From: Ruminococcus flavefaciens FD-1
GTDB taxonomy: Bacteria > Bacillota > Clostridia > Oscillospirales > Ruminococcaceae
Length of the DNA stretch: 64,000 bases
Reading direction: 5' to 3'
Assembly (NCBI GenBank): GCA_000174895.1
Contig: ACOK01000119.1
Location: 62,001-126,000, forward strand
A model generated the notes under the pieces. It saw only the letters and a program-made list of their open reading frames with translations, was not told the origin of the DNA and searched no databases. Positions 1 to 7,571 of the stretch are shown here, piece by piece. Position 1 is the first letter of the stretch. Each line of letters starts with the position of its first letter. The position numbers and the translations under genes were made by a program.

Positions 1-117
1 CAGGCTGCTGTCATGTCAGGGCGGATCGACCAGTCGGGAGCTATCGGCAATCTGCTCCGTATGCAGGCGCAGAGAGCCGTCAATGAAACGATGATCTACT
101 TATGGAGGGACGAGTAA
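1..117 (+). CDS. C-terminal end of an unrecognised protein (partial)
   Basis: An open frame enters from the window edge and ends at a TAA at 115-117; only the last 38 residues are visible. The tail is polar and helical-looking (it includes GAIGNLLRMQAQRAV) and ends in WRDE. The stop codon overlaps the next start codon (TAATG), which implies translational coupling with the small Cys-rich gene that follows. Too little is present to name a family. Confidence 0.5.
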   Translation, partial: QAAVMSGRIDQSGAIGNLLRMQAQRAVNETMIYLWRDE

Positions 118-299
118 TGTTTTGTGCGAACTGTTATAAGGAAATTCCGGCGGGCAAGAGCTACTACAAGCATCAGGACACCAATCAGAGCTACTGCTCT
201 CTGGAATGTTTTAATGACCACATGATCTACACCCACACGATCACTCTTGAAACGAGCGAGGGTGCGGAAACGACCGAGGAACAGGACAATGACGAGTGA
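117..299 (+). CDS. Small Cys-rich putative zinc-binding protein
   Basis: This 60-residue protein begins CANC and has a second Cys pair (CSLEC) followed by histidines, a pattern typical of a small treble-clef or zinc-ribbon fold. The C-terminus is strongly acidic. I place the start at 117 rather than an earlier in-frame ATG at 102, because GGAGGGA at 104-110 is a good ribosome site for 117 and the ATG overlaps the preceding stop. It overlaps the next gene (ATG at 289) by 11 bases, so these ORFs look like one operon. The function is unknown; zinc binding is inferred from the Cys spacing only. Confidence 0.6.
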   Translation: MFCANCYKEIPAGKSYYKHQDTNQSYCSLECFNDHMIYTHTITLETSEGAETTEEQDNDE

Positions 300-506
300 G
301 GACTTCATCGAGGACTTGCGGAGAAGCGGCGTAAAGCTCATAAAAAAAACGACGGCTCTCTTATCGAGATACCGCCGGACTTCCTGAAACGAGCCACCGA
401 GCTATGCAGTCAGCTCAGGTGCAGCTCGATCACCTATGAAATTGTTAATCCGCAGGACGGAGAACATACAAAGCTGAGGGTGCTTGATTGTGGGTATGCG
501 GAATAA
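289..506 (+). pseudogene. Small ORF split by a -1 frameshift at an A8 run
   Basis: The frame opened by ATG 289 reads MTSEDFIEDLRRSG and stops early after about 32 codons. From the A8 run at 342-349 the -1 frame continues smoothly (DGSLIEIPPDFLKRATELC...) to a TAA at 504-506. Joined, the two parts give a plausible protein of about 71 aa directly after the preceding gene. The zero-frame reading across the run is A AAA AAA, a recognised slippery heptamer type, so programmed frameshifting cannot be excluded, but homopolymer mutation or a sequencing error is simpler. The family is not recognised. Confidence 0.5.
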
Positions 507-511
507 TAAGA

Positions 512-550
512 AACGGATAGCCGTCTGATGAGGACGGTCTATCCGTGTTT
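512..550 (+). terminator. Rho-independent terminator
   Basis: The arms ACGGATAG-CCGTC and GACGG-TCTATCCGT pair around a short loop with one bulge and are followed by GTTT. The hairpin closes the small plus-strand operon at the start of the window. Confidence 0.6.
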
Positions 551-585
551 GAGTATATTCAGTTACTAAGCTAAATCAGAATTTA

Positions 586-1002
586 TTATATGATTTGCTT
601 TGATAAAAAATATTTGCATAATTTAGGATTTTTATCTTCTCGAATGAATTCAACGACATACCCAAGTTTCTTATAGAATTCAGGTGCTTGAAAGCCAAAA
701 GTCGTAAGTGTGATTTTATCATATCCTGCATTTTGAAATGCTTCCTCAACTGCTGAAACAAGTTTGCTTCCTAATCCGCATTTTCTATGAGCTTTATGAA
801 TAATCAAATCTCCTATATGCACCTCATTATAATATGCACGACCTGTAATAACACCTAAAATCTCACCGTCATCACTTTCTGCAATAAAACAGAAATCATC
901 ATAATTCGAATCAACATTGTTTTGTTCAGCATAAGATAAGAATTCTTCATTGATAAAGCTTCCTATTCTGCTATCTTCTTCATTTATACGCTTAATATTC
1001 AT
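586..1002 (-). CDS. GNAT family N-acetyltransferase
   Basis: This 138-aa protein has the usual single-domain GNAT length. The acetyl-CoA pyrophosphate loop is visible as HRKCGLGSKLVSAVEEA (residues about 92-108), preceded by the beta-4 strand IGDLIIH. The C-terminal FYKKLGYV is the typical GNAT motif B/beta-6 region. The acceptor substrate cannot be told from sequence. It is a stand-alone gene read leftward from a near-consensus promoter at 1078-1106. The codon usage is AT-rich compared with the NYN gene next door, hinting at separate acquisition. Confidence 0.85.
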   Translation of the reverse strand: MNIKRINEEDSRIGSFINEEFLSYAEQNNVDSNYDDFCFIAESDDGEILGVITGRAYYNEVHIGDLIIHKAHRKCGLGSKLVSAVEEAFQNAGYDKITLTTFGFQAPEFYKKLGYVVEFIREDKNPKLCKYFLSKQII

Positions 1003-1077
1003 TTTCAGTCACCTCATAATTAGTTACCTAAATTCCGATTTAGCAGAGAGAGCCGTATTGTTCTCTCACTTACCCCT

Positions 1078-1106
1078 ATTATACCAAACCGCCCAGAAAA
1101 AGTCAA
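1078..1106 (-). promoter_or_regulatory. Sigma-70-type promoter for the GNAT gene
   Basis: On the minus strand, TTGACT (1101-1106) and TATAAT (1078-1083) are separated by exactly 17 bp. It lies about 76 bp upstream of the acetyltransferase start. Confidence 0.75.
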
Positions 1107-1135
1107 TCTCTGCACACTTTTTCACACTGTTTCCA

Positions 1136-1164
1136 TTGCAATATACCGCCATCTGTGCTATAAT
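1136..1164 (+). promoter_or_regulatory. Sigma-70-type promoter for the 1197/1461 gene pair
   Basis: TTGCAA (1136-1141), a 17-bp spacer and TATAAT (1159-1164) lie just upstream of a GGAGGT ribosome site and the ATG at 1197. It is divergent from the GNAT promoter. Confidence 0.7.
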
Positions 1165-1196
1165 CAGGATATAGAGCAGATCGGAGGTGAAATGCA

Positions 1197-1457
1197 ATGG
1201 ATAACGAAAACGAAGAATTAGTAAACCGTGCATTATACAAGCAGATCAAATCAATGAACCGTGCCGAAATGGAGACTTTCGTGAGAAATGTCTTTGCTCA
1301 GGGCTATCAGAGAGCCGAGGAAGAAACGCACCCCATTGATTATGACAGCTTACGAGCCGATCTGAGCAAAATCAAAGGTATCGGAGAAAGTCGGCTTAAC
1401 GAGATAATGACAGTCATCGACAAACATATCGAATGTACAAGCGATAAAGGAGGTTAA
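1197..1457 (+). CDS. Small protein with a helix-hairpin-helix-like segment
   Basis: This 86-aa protein is mostly charged helix. It carries LSKIKGIGESRLNEIMTVI near residues 55-75, where the KGIGESRL core resembles the GIG hairpin of HhH DNA-binding motifs. GGAGGT at 1183-1188 sets the start. It ends three bases before the TTG start of the NYN gene, so the two are co-transcribed and probably work together. The HhH reading rests on one motif; no family assignment is claimed. Confidence 0.65.
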   Translation: MDNENEELVNRALYKQIKSMNRAEMETFVRNVFAQGYQRAEEETHPIDYDSLRADLSKIKGIGESRLNEIMTVIDKHIECTSDKGG

Positions 1458-1460
1458 ACC

Positions 1461-2786
1461 TTGACCGTTGATACCAAAGAAGTAGTAACCACGATAGCCT
1501 ATATGATCGGTGTCCGAATGTCGGCACTCACCGCAAGCTATGGGGAATGTGCCGAGCTGATAGACAAGCTCAAAGCTGACCGTGATGCTACTGCCATACG
1601 ATATTTATGTAAGCTGCGAACCGTGCTGATGCAGAAGTTCAAAAAGACCGATGATCTGATACGGTTTGAGCTTAAAAACCTGCATAACATCGAATGGTAT
1701 GACCACGATAACATCAAGCAGCTTGAAAAATGGGGATTTACCATTATTCAGGCAAACTCACGCTCCGAGAAGTATATGCAGGAGTTTACAAGGCTCATCA
1801 ATGAAAACATTGACAAATGCTCCCGTCTGTTCTATGACTGGCTGAATTGGGAGTATATCCGAGACTTGTTCTTTGTCCCGAAGTACAACAAGAACGGTGT
1901 CATGAAGCAGGAGTTCACCAAGTACATGGCGAACATCGAGCATTACCCGTTTCAGATGTATATTCACTGGCAGCCTGCCGATGTGGGAAGTATTGTCTAT
2001 TCCGACCGCAAATTTCTGAAAATCATCTACGGTCAGCATAATGACAGCTTCACCGACTACACGAAATATCGGGACGCAGATGATGAGACAAGAAACAATA
2101 TTTATAATTTTATCGACAGCGCCGAGAAAACTGCGATCGCCGTCGATTGTGAGAACTCAAACCCGTACAAGCTGTACAGTGTGCTGAAAGGCTTAAATCC
2201 CGAAGAACTTGCCAAGATCGAGAAAATAACGCTCTATGACGATCCGCACACCACAGCAGGCTGGGACTGGCTCTCCAAATTCACGCAAATACCCACCGAG
2301 CATATCGAGATCGACCGTGTGACCGACCGAAAGTCCCTGGTTGATGTGCGAATGACAGCAAGCGTAGTCACGGACTTCTACCGTGACGGCATCACATCAT
2401 TTATCATTGTGTCGAGTGATTCCGACTTTTGGGGACTCATCGAGAGCCTGCCGAAAGCGAAGTTTCTCGTTATGTACGAATACGAGAAGTGCGGAACGGC
2501 GATCAAGAACGCCCTCGCACAGCACGGCATATACTATTGTGCCATAGATGATTTCTGCACCGCAGGAACGGAGGACATGAAGCGAGCTGTCCTGTTTGCG
2601 GAGCTTGAAAAGCATTTGCCCTCGCTTGTCGGTGAGAACCCTCTGGACCTTACCCACAAGATCTACGAAGCCACAAGAGTGACCGCTACCATGAAGGAAA
2701 TGGAGAATTTCTGCAATAGGTATGTTAAGACCTTGCGGCTCAAGGTCAACTCCGAGGGGAAGTTTGAAATCGAGATACAGAAATAA
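1461..2786 (+). CDS. NYN (PIN-like) domain protein, putative ribonuclease
   Basis: The C-terminal half of this 441-aa protein has a NYN/LabA-type PIN-like fold: a first acidic strand AIAVDCENSNPYKLY (about residues 223-237), then a strand with DD, and later FIIVSSDSDFWGLIE (about residues 312-326), which supplies the Asp residues expected for metal-dependent RNA cleavage. The N-terminal about 200 residues are helical and not recognised. The start is a TTG at 1461 with AGGAGG at 1448-1453. It is coupled to the small HhH-like gene upstream and followed by a strong terminator. Nuclease activity is inferred from the fold; the role (RNA turnover, defence or toxin) is unknown. Confidence 0.7.
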   Translation: MTVDTKEVVTTIAYMIGVRMSALTASYGECAELIDKLKADRDATAIRYLCKLRTVLMQKFKKTDDLIRFELKNLHNIEWYDHDNIKQLEKWGFTIIQANSRSEKYMQEFTRLINENIDKCSRLFYDWLNWEYIRDLFFVPKYNKNGVMKQEFTKYMANIEHYPFQMYIHWQPADVGSIVYSDRKFLKIIYGQHNDSFTDYTKYRDADDETRNNIYNFIDSAEKTAIAVDCENSNPYKLYSVLKGLNPEELAKIEKITLYDDPHTTAGWDWLSKFTQIPTEHIEIDRVTDRKSLVDVRMTASVVTDFYRDGITSFIIVSSDSDFWGLIESLPKAKFLVMYEYEKCGTAIKNALAQHGIYYCAIDDFCTAGTEDMKRAVLFAELEKHLPSLVGENPLDLTHKIYEATRVTATMKEMENFCNRYVKTLRLKVNSEGKFEIEIQK

Positions 2787-2791
2787 CTAAT

Positions 2792-2824
2792 CAGGGAGCG
2801 AAGTATCGCTCCCTGTTCTGTTTT
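2792..2824 (+). terminator. Rho-independent terminator
   Basis: Perfect 10-bp arms CAGGGAGCGA / TCGCTCCCTG around an AGTA loop, followed by TTCTGTTTT, directly after the NYN gene. Confidence 0.85.
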
Positions 2825-2957
2825 GTGCGCTATGTTATGGGGAATTTGCTTTCAGAAGTCTTTTTTGCTGCGCTTATCCAGACATTATCTGAAAGACTGG
2901 ACTTTCAGCCTGTACTGCTTTATACTTATCATATAGCCATTACAAGGAGGTCAACCT

Positions 2958-3200
2958 ATGGACATTTTGAAAGATATGGTGGAACACATACGCTTGGACT
3001 TTGACCGCACTCTGTTGGTCGATGAAGAATACACCAGTGCGGAAGAAAGACTGCACAGCTTCATTGAAAACGAGCTGCCACCTGAGAAATCGCATGAAAT
3101 AGACTCGCTCGTCAACGACGTAACAAATGCTATGTTTCACGCTGCCATTTTGTACGGTATTAAGTATGGAGCAAGGCTCACGGAGGAATTGTTGGAATGA
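2958..3200 (+). CDS. DUF6809-like small protein
   Basis: This 80-aa helical protein starts after AAGGAGG. Its C-terminal half (VTNAMFHAAILYGIKYGARL) matches in pattern the VSDTAAAEMRAAYKVGFKDGA segment of the genes at 22413 and 63174, so it looks like a divergent member of the same family (my assignment to DUF6809 is from memory). It is flanked by a terminator and forms its own transcription unit. Function is unknown. The other two family members sit at the first position inside insertion elements. Confidence 0.55.
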   Translation: MDILKDMVEHIRLDFDRTLLVDEEYTSAEERLHSFIENELPPEKSHEIDSLVNDVTNAMFHAAILYGIKYGARLTEELLE

Positions 3201-3201
3201 T

Positions 3202-3240
3202 AAAAGCCACGCAGATCACAAACGATTTGCGTGGCTTTTG
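3202..3240 (+). terminator. Bidirectional-type terminator
   Basis: The arms AAAAGCCACGCA and TGCGTGGCTTTT pair around a loop of about 14 nt, immediately after the DUF6809-like gene and 10 bp from the stop of the convergent zinc-ribbon gene. It can serve both strands. Confidence 0.8.
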
Positions 3241-3249
3241 CTTTCACTA

Positions 3250-3459
3250 TCAATTATCCGCATCATTTTTGTATCTTATAACAGGGACTTGCTTTGTTTT
3301 CTTCCCGACCTTAACACGATTAAGACAAAATATCATATCAGGTGTTCTTTGAAAATATCCCTCACTTTTCAGCCAGCTCATTCCGCATTTGCAATGCTTC
3401 AATCCTATAAACTGCTGTCTCATTTTCCTGCCACACTTAGGACATATTCTATCAGCCAT
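3250..3459 (-). CDS. Small zinc-ribbon protein
   Basis: This 69-aa protein has CPKCGRKM at the N-terminus and HCKCGMSW at about residues 22-29, two CxC/CxxC knuckles forming a probable zinc ribbon. The rest is basic. It is the last gene of the leftward polymerase-containing block but is separated from it by a palindromic repeat at 3486-3511. No function can be assigned beyond likely zinc, and possibly nucleic-acid, binding. Confidence 0.55.
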   Translation of the reverse strand: MADRICPKCGRKMRQQFIGLKHCKCGMSWLKSEGYFQRTPDMIFCLNRVKVGKKTKQVPVIRYKNDADN

Positions 3460-3485
3460 AAACTTCTTTGCACTCCATTATTGGG

Positions 3486-3511
3486 GACTTTGATTCCGGT
3501 GGGTTCAAAGT
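3486..3511. repeat. Dispersed palindrome, copy 1
   Basis: ACTTTGATTCC / GGGTTCAAAGT around a GGT centre. It overlaps the stop codon of the minus-strand gene ending at 3505. It is one of five related palindromes (also at 6921, 11515, 20378 and 54075), all in the same orientation. Confidence 0.7.
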
Positions 3512-3867
3512 CTGTTGCGATTATCGGGGTTATTATAACCGCCGCTGTATATGAACTTTATCCGTTCCTGCAACTCCTCGCTGAAATCGCTGAGGTCATC
3601 AAGCGTGATCGCTCCCTCATGCAACAGGTCGAGGATATTGTCTATCATTTTGGAGCGTGAATTGGTAACGACCACGCCCGTCGCTCTCTTGTCCTCCCTG
3701 ATGCGCTTTTCAAGCTCCCAAAATCTGTCTGAGGGCAGCTTATCGGAGCTTAACAGGGTGATATACTCCTTGCAGAGCTTTTCCATGTAGCCCTCCTGCC
3801 AGTCAGCAATCTTACTTTTATAGAGCTTCCAGTCGCTTTCAGGGTATCCGAATTGATTCATAGTCAC
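3505..3867 (-). CDS. Hypothetical protein of the Y-polymerase operon
   Basis: This 120-aa, mostly helical protein (LYKSKIADWQEGYMEKLCKE near residues 15-34) has no catalytic motif that I recognise. The region LDDLSDFSEELQERIKF near residues 92-108 suggests a helical bundle. It is the fifth leftward gene after the Y-family polymerase, 16 bp downstream of the 3884-4249 gene. Its TGA stop is embedded in a dispersed palindrome. A partner role in the polymerase operon is inferred from position only. Confidence 0.6.
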   Translation of the reverse strand: MTMNQFGYPESDWKLYKSKIADWQEGYMEKLCKEYITLLSSDKLPSDRFWELEKRIREDKRATGVVVTNSRSKMIDNILDLLHEGAITLDDLSDFSEELQERIKFIYSGGYNNPDNRNRL

Positions 3868-3883
3868 TTCTCCTTATGTAGTA

Positions 3884-4249
3884 TCATTCCTCAAACAGCG
3901 CCGTTCTCCGTTCATTCAGCCAAGCAATGAAGCCGAGCCACGGAGCAAAGTTATCGGGAATATTCCTGATAGAATTACCGTCACGGTACAGCGGCACCTG
4001 GGTTATATCCCCGATTTTGCCGGACAATAGGTCTTGCAAGGTCTGCATACGAAGCTCATCGCTCATCTGTACGATCTTATCGTCAACAGCTTCACGGAGC
4101 TTATCTATATCAGCTCTTGTCCTGACACCAAGTTCCTCTAATACCGGAAGATAGTGCTTATCATAAGTTTCGGGAGATTTCTTTGTGTCGGGCTTATCAA
4201 TTGGAAGTTTTATTGTATCAAGTTTGCTTCTCAGTATATCTTTTTTCAT
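3884..4249 (-). CDS. Hypothetical protein of the Y-polymerase operon
   Basis: A 121-aa protein with a basic, Lys/Pro-rich N-terminus and a helical middle (LREAVDDKIVQMSDELRMQT). The C-terminus contains FAPWLGFIAWLNERRTALF. It starts 4 bp after the stop of the YolD-like gene, so the two are translationally coupled. I do not recognise the family. Confidence 0.6.
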   Translation of the reverse strand: MKKDILRSKLDTIKLPIDKPDTKKSPETYDKHYLPVLEELGVRTRADIDKLREAVDDKIVQMSDELRMQTLQDLLSGKIGDITQVPLYRDGNSIRNIPDNFAPWLGFIAWLNERRTALFEE

Positions 4250-4253
4250 ATTC

Positions 4254-4658
4254 TTACTCCAAAAAATCTATATTTGCCATATCCGCCACCGCTATCCGCA
4301 CTCCGTCTGTGAACACAAGCTCCTGCGAATATTCATCATATATCCGCACCACACCGACCTTTTCCACATACTTGCCGCCCGACTTCTTCTCATCGGGGAC
4401 GAAGTAGGTCACGCTGATCTCCGGCTGTTCGTCTAATCTGTCAAGCAGACGATTCAGATTAGCGTTTAGCTCAGACATTTCGTCCTCTGTCAGCTCTGCC
4501 TTGCTGTCGTTCAGCCTTGCAGTCTCGGCAACGGCATCGTCATAGCCCACAAGTGCCGCAAAGGGTGAGAATTGCGCCGCCCTGTCGTGCATTGACATCG
4601 GGTGCAGATCGTCATACTGCGGACGGGTGAGGTGTTTTATATCATCGTAATTACTCAT
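4254..4658 (-). CDS. YolD-like family protein
   Basis: YolD-like proteins are small partners encoded beside UmuC-type polymerases in Firmicutes. The 134-aa product opens MSNYDDIKHLTRPQYDD and has MSMHDRAAQFSPFAALVGYDD, the conserved 'R..QFxPFAAL.GYD' core of the ICE-borne branch, followed by an acidic helix and a beta-rich C-terminal half. I chose the ATG at 4656-4658 over an upstream in-frame ATG (4700) because GGAG lies 7 nt before it. It overlaps the ATPase gene by 8 bp. The family call is good; a role in regulating the polymerase is inference from family knowledge. Confidence 0.75.
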   Translation of the reverse strand: MSNYDDIKHLTRPQYDDLHPMSMHDRAAQFSPFAALVGYDDAVAETARLNDSKAELTEDEMSELNANLNRLLDRLDEQPEISVTYFVPDEKKSGGKYVEKVGVVRIYDEYSQELVFTDGVRIAVADMANIDFLE

Positions 4659-5388
4659 CATCATTCTCCAGTAAGTGTTTAAGAATATGCTTGCGGTCAT
4701 TTACAAACATTTTTGTGATTTGATAGCTCTGCGTATCCTCGTAATTTATAGCCTCTATTGGATCACTGTCGAAACTGAGGATCTCTGCATCTGGAAAACC
4801 GAGCAATATCGGAGAATGTGTTACTATTATGAACTGCGAATCATTCTTCACACATTTTGACATTTCAAGCAGCAAGGTAAGCTGTCTTTGAGGTGATAAA
4901 GCGGCTTCCGGCTCATCGAGGATATATAAACCCTCTTTGTTAAAGTTGTTTTGTATCACCGAAAGAAAACTCTCTCCGTGTGACTTTTCGTGATAGTGTT
5001 GAGGAACTCCGCCCGGCTGTGCGGAATAATATTCCTCAGCGGAAGCTACATTATAAAAACTCTCCGCTCTGAGGAAATATCCCCATTTTGCTTTTTTATA
5101 GCTTCGTATCAGCCTTGTAGCTTCACACAGCTCGGAGTGTGAATCAAAAGTAGAAAAGCTGTAATTCAATGTACCGCCCTCCGGATTAAAACCATAGGCA
5201 ACGGCGATAGCTTCTAATAAAGTTGATTTTCCACTGCCGTTTTCCCCGACAAAAAATGTAACAGGCGAATGAAAATACAACTCATCTATACTTCTGATAG
5301 CTTCAATATTTTTTAAATAACTATCACATTCAATATTTTTCCACTGGATTTTCAATCCAGTAAGGTATAATTCATCTGATAACAGCAT
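4651..5388 (-). CDS. AAA/ABC-type ATPase
   Basis: This 245-aa protein is a compact ABC-like nucleotide-binding domain: Walker A GENGSGKSTLLEA (about 49-61), an ABC-signature-like HGESFLSVI (about 140-148), Walker B GLYILDEPEAALS (about 156-168) and a switch His in IIVTHSPILLG (about 189-199). It has no coiled-coil insertion, so it is closer to single-domain AAA_21/AAA_15 ATPases than to RecF or SMC. It lies 11 bp after the Y-family polymerase gene and overlaps the YolD-like gene. Such ATPases occur in DNA repair and in defence operons; a repair role is inferred from context. Confidence 0.75.
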   Translation of the reverse strand: MLLSDELYLTGLKIQWKNIECDSYLKNIEAIRSIDELYFHSPVTFFVGENGSGKSTLLEAIAVAYGFNPEGGTLNYSFSTFDSHSELCEATRLIRSYKKAKWGYFLRAESFYNVASAEEYYSAQPGGVPQHYHEKSHGESFLSVIQNNFNKEGLYILDEPEAALSPQRQLTLLLEMSKCVKNDSQFIIVTHSPILLGFPDAEILSFDSDPIEAINYEDTQSYQITKMFVNDRKHILKHLLENDDE

Positions 5389-5399
5389 AATTTCTCCTA

Positions 5400-6893
5400 C
5401 TAAGCCTTATGCCCGCCGATCTGCCGATTTCGCTCCTTCGCCGTAGCACCCTCCGTGAAGTTCGTGCCTTTCAGAACGGCATTCTTTCCGAATTTGTGTT
5501 TGATCGTGAGCATCGCTTCCTGCAATGCCCTCTCTTTTTCAAGAGCCTTCTCATCGTCCGCACGGTCTTGTATATCTTCTTCTGTATCGAACAGAGAAAG
5601 CTGTTCATAGTTCTCGCTCTCAGGCACATCGCTTTCCTTGATGACATTGCAGGCAACAAGGTTTATCCGCCTTGCAAGCAGAGTTTTATCAAAGATACGG
5701 TCAAAGAGCGTCATTGTCGCTTCGACCATTTTTCTTGTGGACGATGTGTGCTTATCAAGGTTCTGCGTACCGTGGGCGTGTTTCGGGACTTGTCTGCCGT
5801 AGCGGTCTGAAACAACCTCGCCCGTGTAGTGTCCGTCCGCAAGGCTCTCACGGTCATAGCCGACCGTCAGGACGAGCTGATCTGTTACAAGCCCCTTGTC
5901 CACCAAATCGAGCGACAGCATATCAGCCATTTCCCATACAATCAGCCGTGTATGCTCATAGTCGCAAGGCTCTTGAAGCACCTGTCCCGATGTGATACTC
6001 TGATTTTCGGGACGGTAAGCCTTAACATCGGCAATGGTAGTAGGTTCAATGCCCCAAGCGTGGTCTATCAGCAGCTCCGCATTCTTGCCGAGGAGCTTAT
6101 AGAGCTTGCCGATATGATAACGGTCAAGGGAATATCTTGCAATATCGCCCATAGTGTAGATATGGAGCGTTTCAAGGCGTTTTGCCGTGCCTGCGCCCAC
6201 TCTCCAGAAGTCCGTGATCGGCGTATGCGACCACCATTTATCCTTGAAAGTCTGTTCGTCAAGCTCTGCGATACGCACTCCGTCCTTGTCCGCCGGGATA
6301 TGCTTCGCCACAATATCCATAGCGACCTTGCACAGAAACATATTCGTGCCGACTCCTGCCGTAGCCGTGATGCCCGTTGTGTCAAGCACATCTTGTATCA
6401 GCATACGGGCAAAGCCGTGACCGTCCATATGATAGGTGCTGAGATAGCCTGTTGCATCTATGAAAACCTCGTCCACCGAGTAAGCGAAAATATCTTCGGG
6501 AGCAACGTATTTCAGGTAAATGCCGTAAATATCGGCGCTCACTTTCATGTAGTGCGCCATCTGCGGAGTTGCTACCACATAGTCAACGGCAAGGGAATGG
6601 TTCTGTACAAGCTCAGAATAAATGAAGCTCTTGTCCGTGAGCTGTCCGTGGGGAGCTTTCTTCTGTCGCTGCTCATTGACCTCTTTCACACGCTGTACGA
6701 CCTCAAACAGCCTTGCTCTGCCCGAAATACCGTAGCTTTTGAGTGACGGCGAAACGGCAAGGCATATCGTCTTTTCGGTACGGCTCTGATCGGCTACCAC
6801 AAGATTTGTGTTCAGCGGATCAAGCCCAAGCTCTACGCATTCTACCGACGCATAGAACGATTTGAGGTCTATCGCTACATATACCTTGTTCAT
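5400..6893 (-). CDS. Y-family DNA polymerase (UmuC/DinB type)
   Basis: Translesion DNA polymerase. The 497-aa protein starts MNKVYVAIDLKSFYASVE, giving the first catalytic Asp and the steric-gate region, and has YSVDEVFIDATGY near residue 140 with the catalytic Asp-Glu pair. Helix-hairpin-helix material (WRVGAGTAKRLETLHI) follows at about 230, then a little-finger domain. The C-terminus carries an extra acidic/basic tail ending near EGATAKERNRQIGG, usual for ICE-encoded UmuC-like enzymes. It leads a leftward operon with the ATPase and YolD-like genes. I found no clear Gram-positive LexA box in the short upstream region, so SOS control is not shown by the sequence. Confidence 0.9.
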   Translation of the reverse strand: MNKVYVAIDLKSFYASVECVELGLDPLNTNLVVADQSRTEKTICLAVSPSLKSYGISGRARLFEVVQRVKEVNEQRQKKAPHGQLTDKSFIYSELVQNHSLAVDYVVATPQMAHYMKVSADIYGIYLKYVAPEDIFAYSVDEVFIDATGYLSTYHMDGHGFARMLIQDVLDTTGITATAGVGTNMFLCKVAMDIVAKHIPADKDGVRIAELDEQTFKDKWWSHTPITDFWRVGAGTAKRLETLHIYTMGDIARYSLDRYHIGKLYKLLGKNAELLIDHAWGIEPTTIADVKAYRPENQSITSGQVLQEPCDYEHTRLIVWEMADMLSLDLVDKGLVTDQLVLTVGYDRESLADGHYTGEVVSDRYGRQVPKHAHGTQNLDKHTSSTRKMVEATMTLFDRIFDKTLLARRINLVACNVIKESDVPESENYEQLSLFDTEEDIQDRADDEKALEKERALQEAMLTIKHKFGKNAVLKGTNFTEGATAKERNRQIGGHKA

Positions 6894-6920
6894 GTTTCAC
6901 CGCCCTTTTCGTTTATGGGG

Positions 6921-6947
6921 AACTTTGACTCCGGTGGGGTCAAAGTT
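6921..6947. repeat. Dispersed palindrome, copy 2
   Basis: A perfect 9-bp stem AACTTTGAC / GTCAAAGTT around TCCGGTGGG. It lies between the DUF3267-like gene stop (6958) and the polymerase start (6893). The GAC/GTC pair replaces GAA/TTC of other copies, a compensating change. Confidence 0.8.
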
Positions 6948-6957
6948 AGATATTCTC

Positions 6958-7533
6958 TCAAAAATAATAAAATCCATCATTGCCGCTTTGTATTTTGCAT
7001 TTTGATGGTACGTTTATCAAACATCTAAGAGCATCAGCGTAATCATTAGCCGGAGAAGCAAGCCCGATTGTTCCCGTTGTCCAAAGAATTGTGTTTATCA
7101 CCTGATATGTTGATGGCAGTAACATAAACAGTATCATAGGAATTATTCCAAGCAAAACAGGCAAAAGACTTGAAACAATAAATGCACCTTTGCTGACGGG
7201 TGCCGAACAGAAAGCACTCGGTGTACCGCCTTTAATGGATATTATTTTTGTGCTGTTCTCAGGATATGGAATTAGATGAAGAAACTCATGAAGCAGTAAC
7301 AGCAAAGCACCAATTACAGATCCCAATAATATGAAAGGTTTGTTTAATACTGCTTCACCGTTGTTTAGCACATATTGCTTAACAAGAAGTAATGAATATC
7401 CAACTGTTATTCCAAGAAATCCAGCAATTATAGCTATCGTTTTTGATCTATCCACCATTAGTCTTGCGTTATCAGGTAGTGGTTCATATTCATATCTGTA
7501 ATCAGCTTTTATTATTCCTATAAACTTATACAT
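6958..7533 (-). CDS. DUF3267-like membrane metalloprotease
   Basis: A 191-aa integral membrane protein with hydrophobic segments around residues 30-52, 65-85, 120-140 and 150-170. HEFLH at about residue 82 is an HExxH zinc-protease motif inside a membrane helix, the hallmark of DUF3267-type putative membrane peptidases. The start at 7533 has GGAGAG 6 nt upstream; a longer frame would need a TTG start. It is the last gene of a leftward five-gene operon. The substrate is unknown. Confidence 0.65.
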   Translation of the reverse strand: MYKFIGIIKADYRYEYEPLPDNARLMVDRSKTIAIIAGFLGITVGYSLLLVKQYVLNNGEAVLNKPFILLGSVIGALLLLLHEFLHLIPYPENSTKIISIKGGTPSAFCSAPVSKGAFIVSSLLPVLLGIIPMILFMLLPSTYQVINTILWTTGTIGLASPANDYADALRCLINVPSKCKIQSGNDGFYYF

Positions 7534-7571
7534 TAAGCTCTCCGTTTCGTATATCAAGGTTTTTTGTTATG

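Noticed and set aside
3486-3511. GGTTCAAAGTC-like sequence considered as a tRNA T-arm
   Set aside because: No acceptor stem, anticodon arm or CCA in the neighbourhood, and the same palindrome recurs at four other sites.
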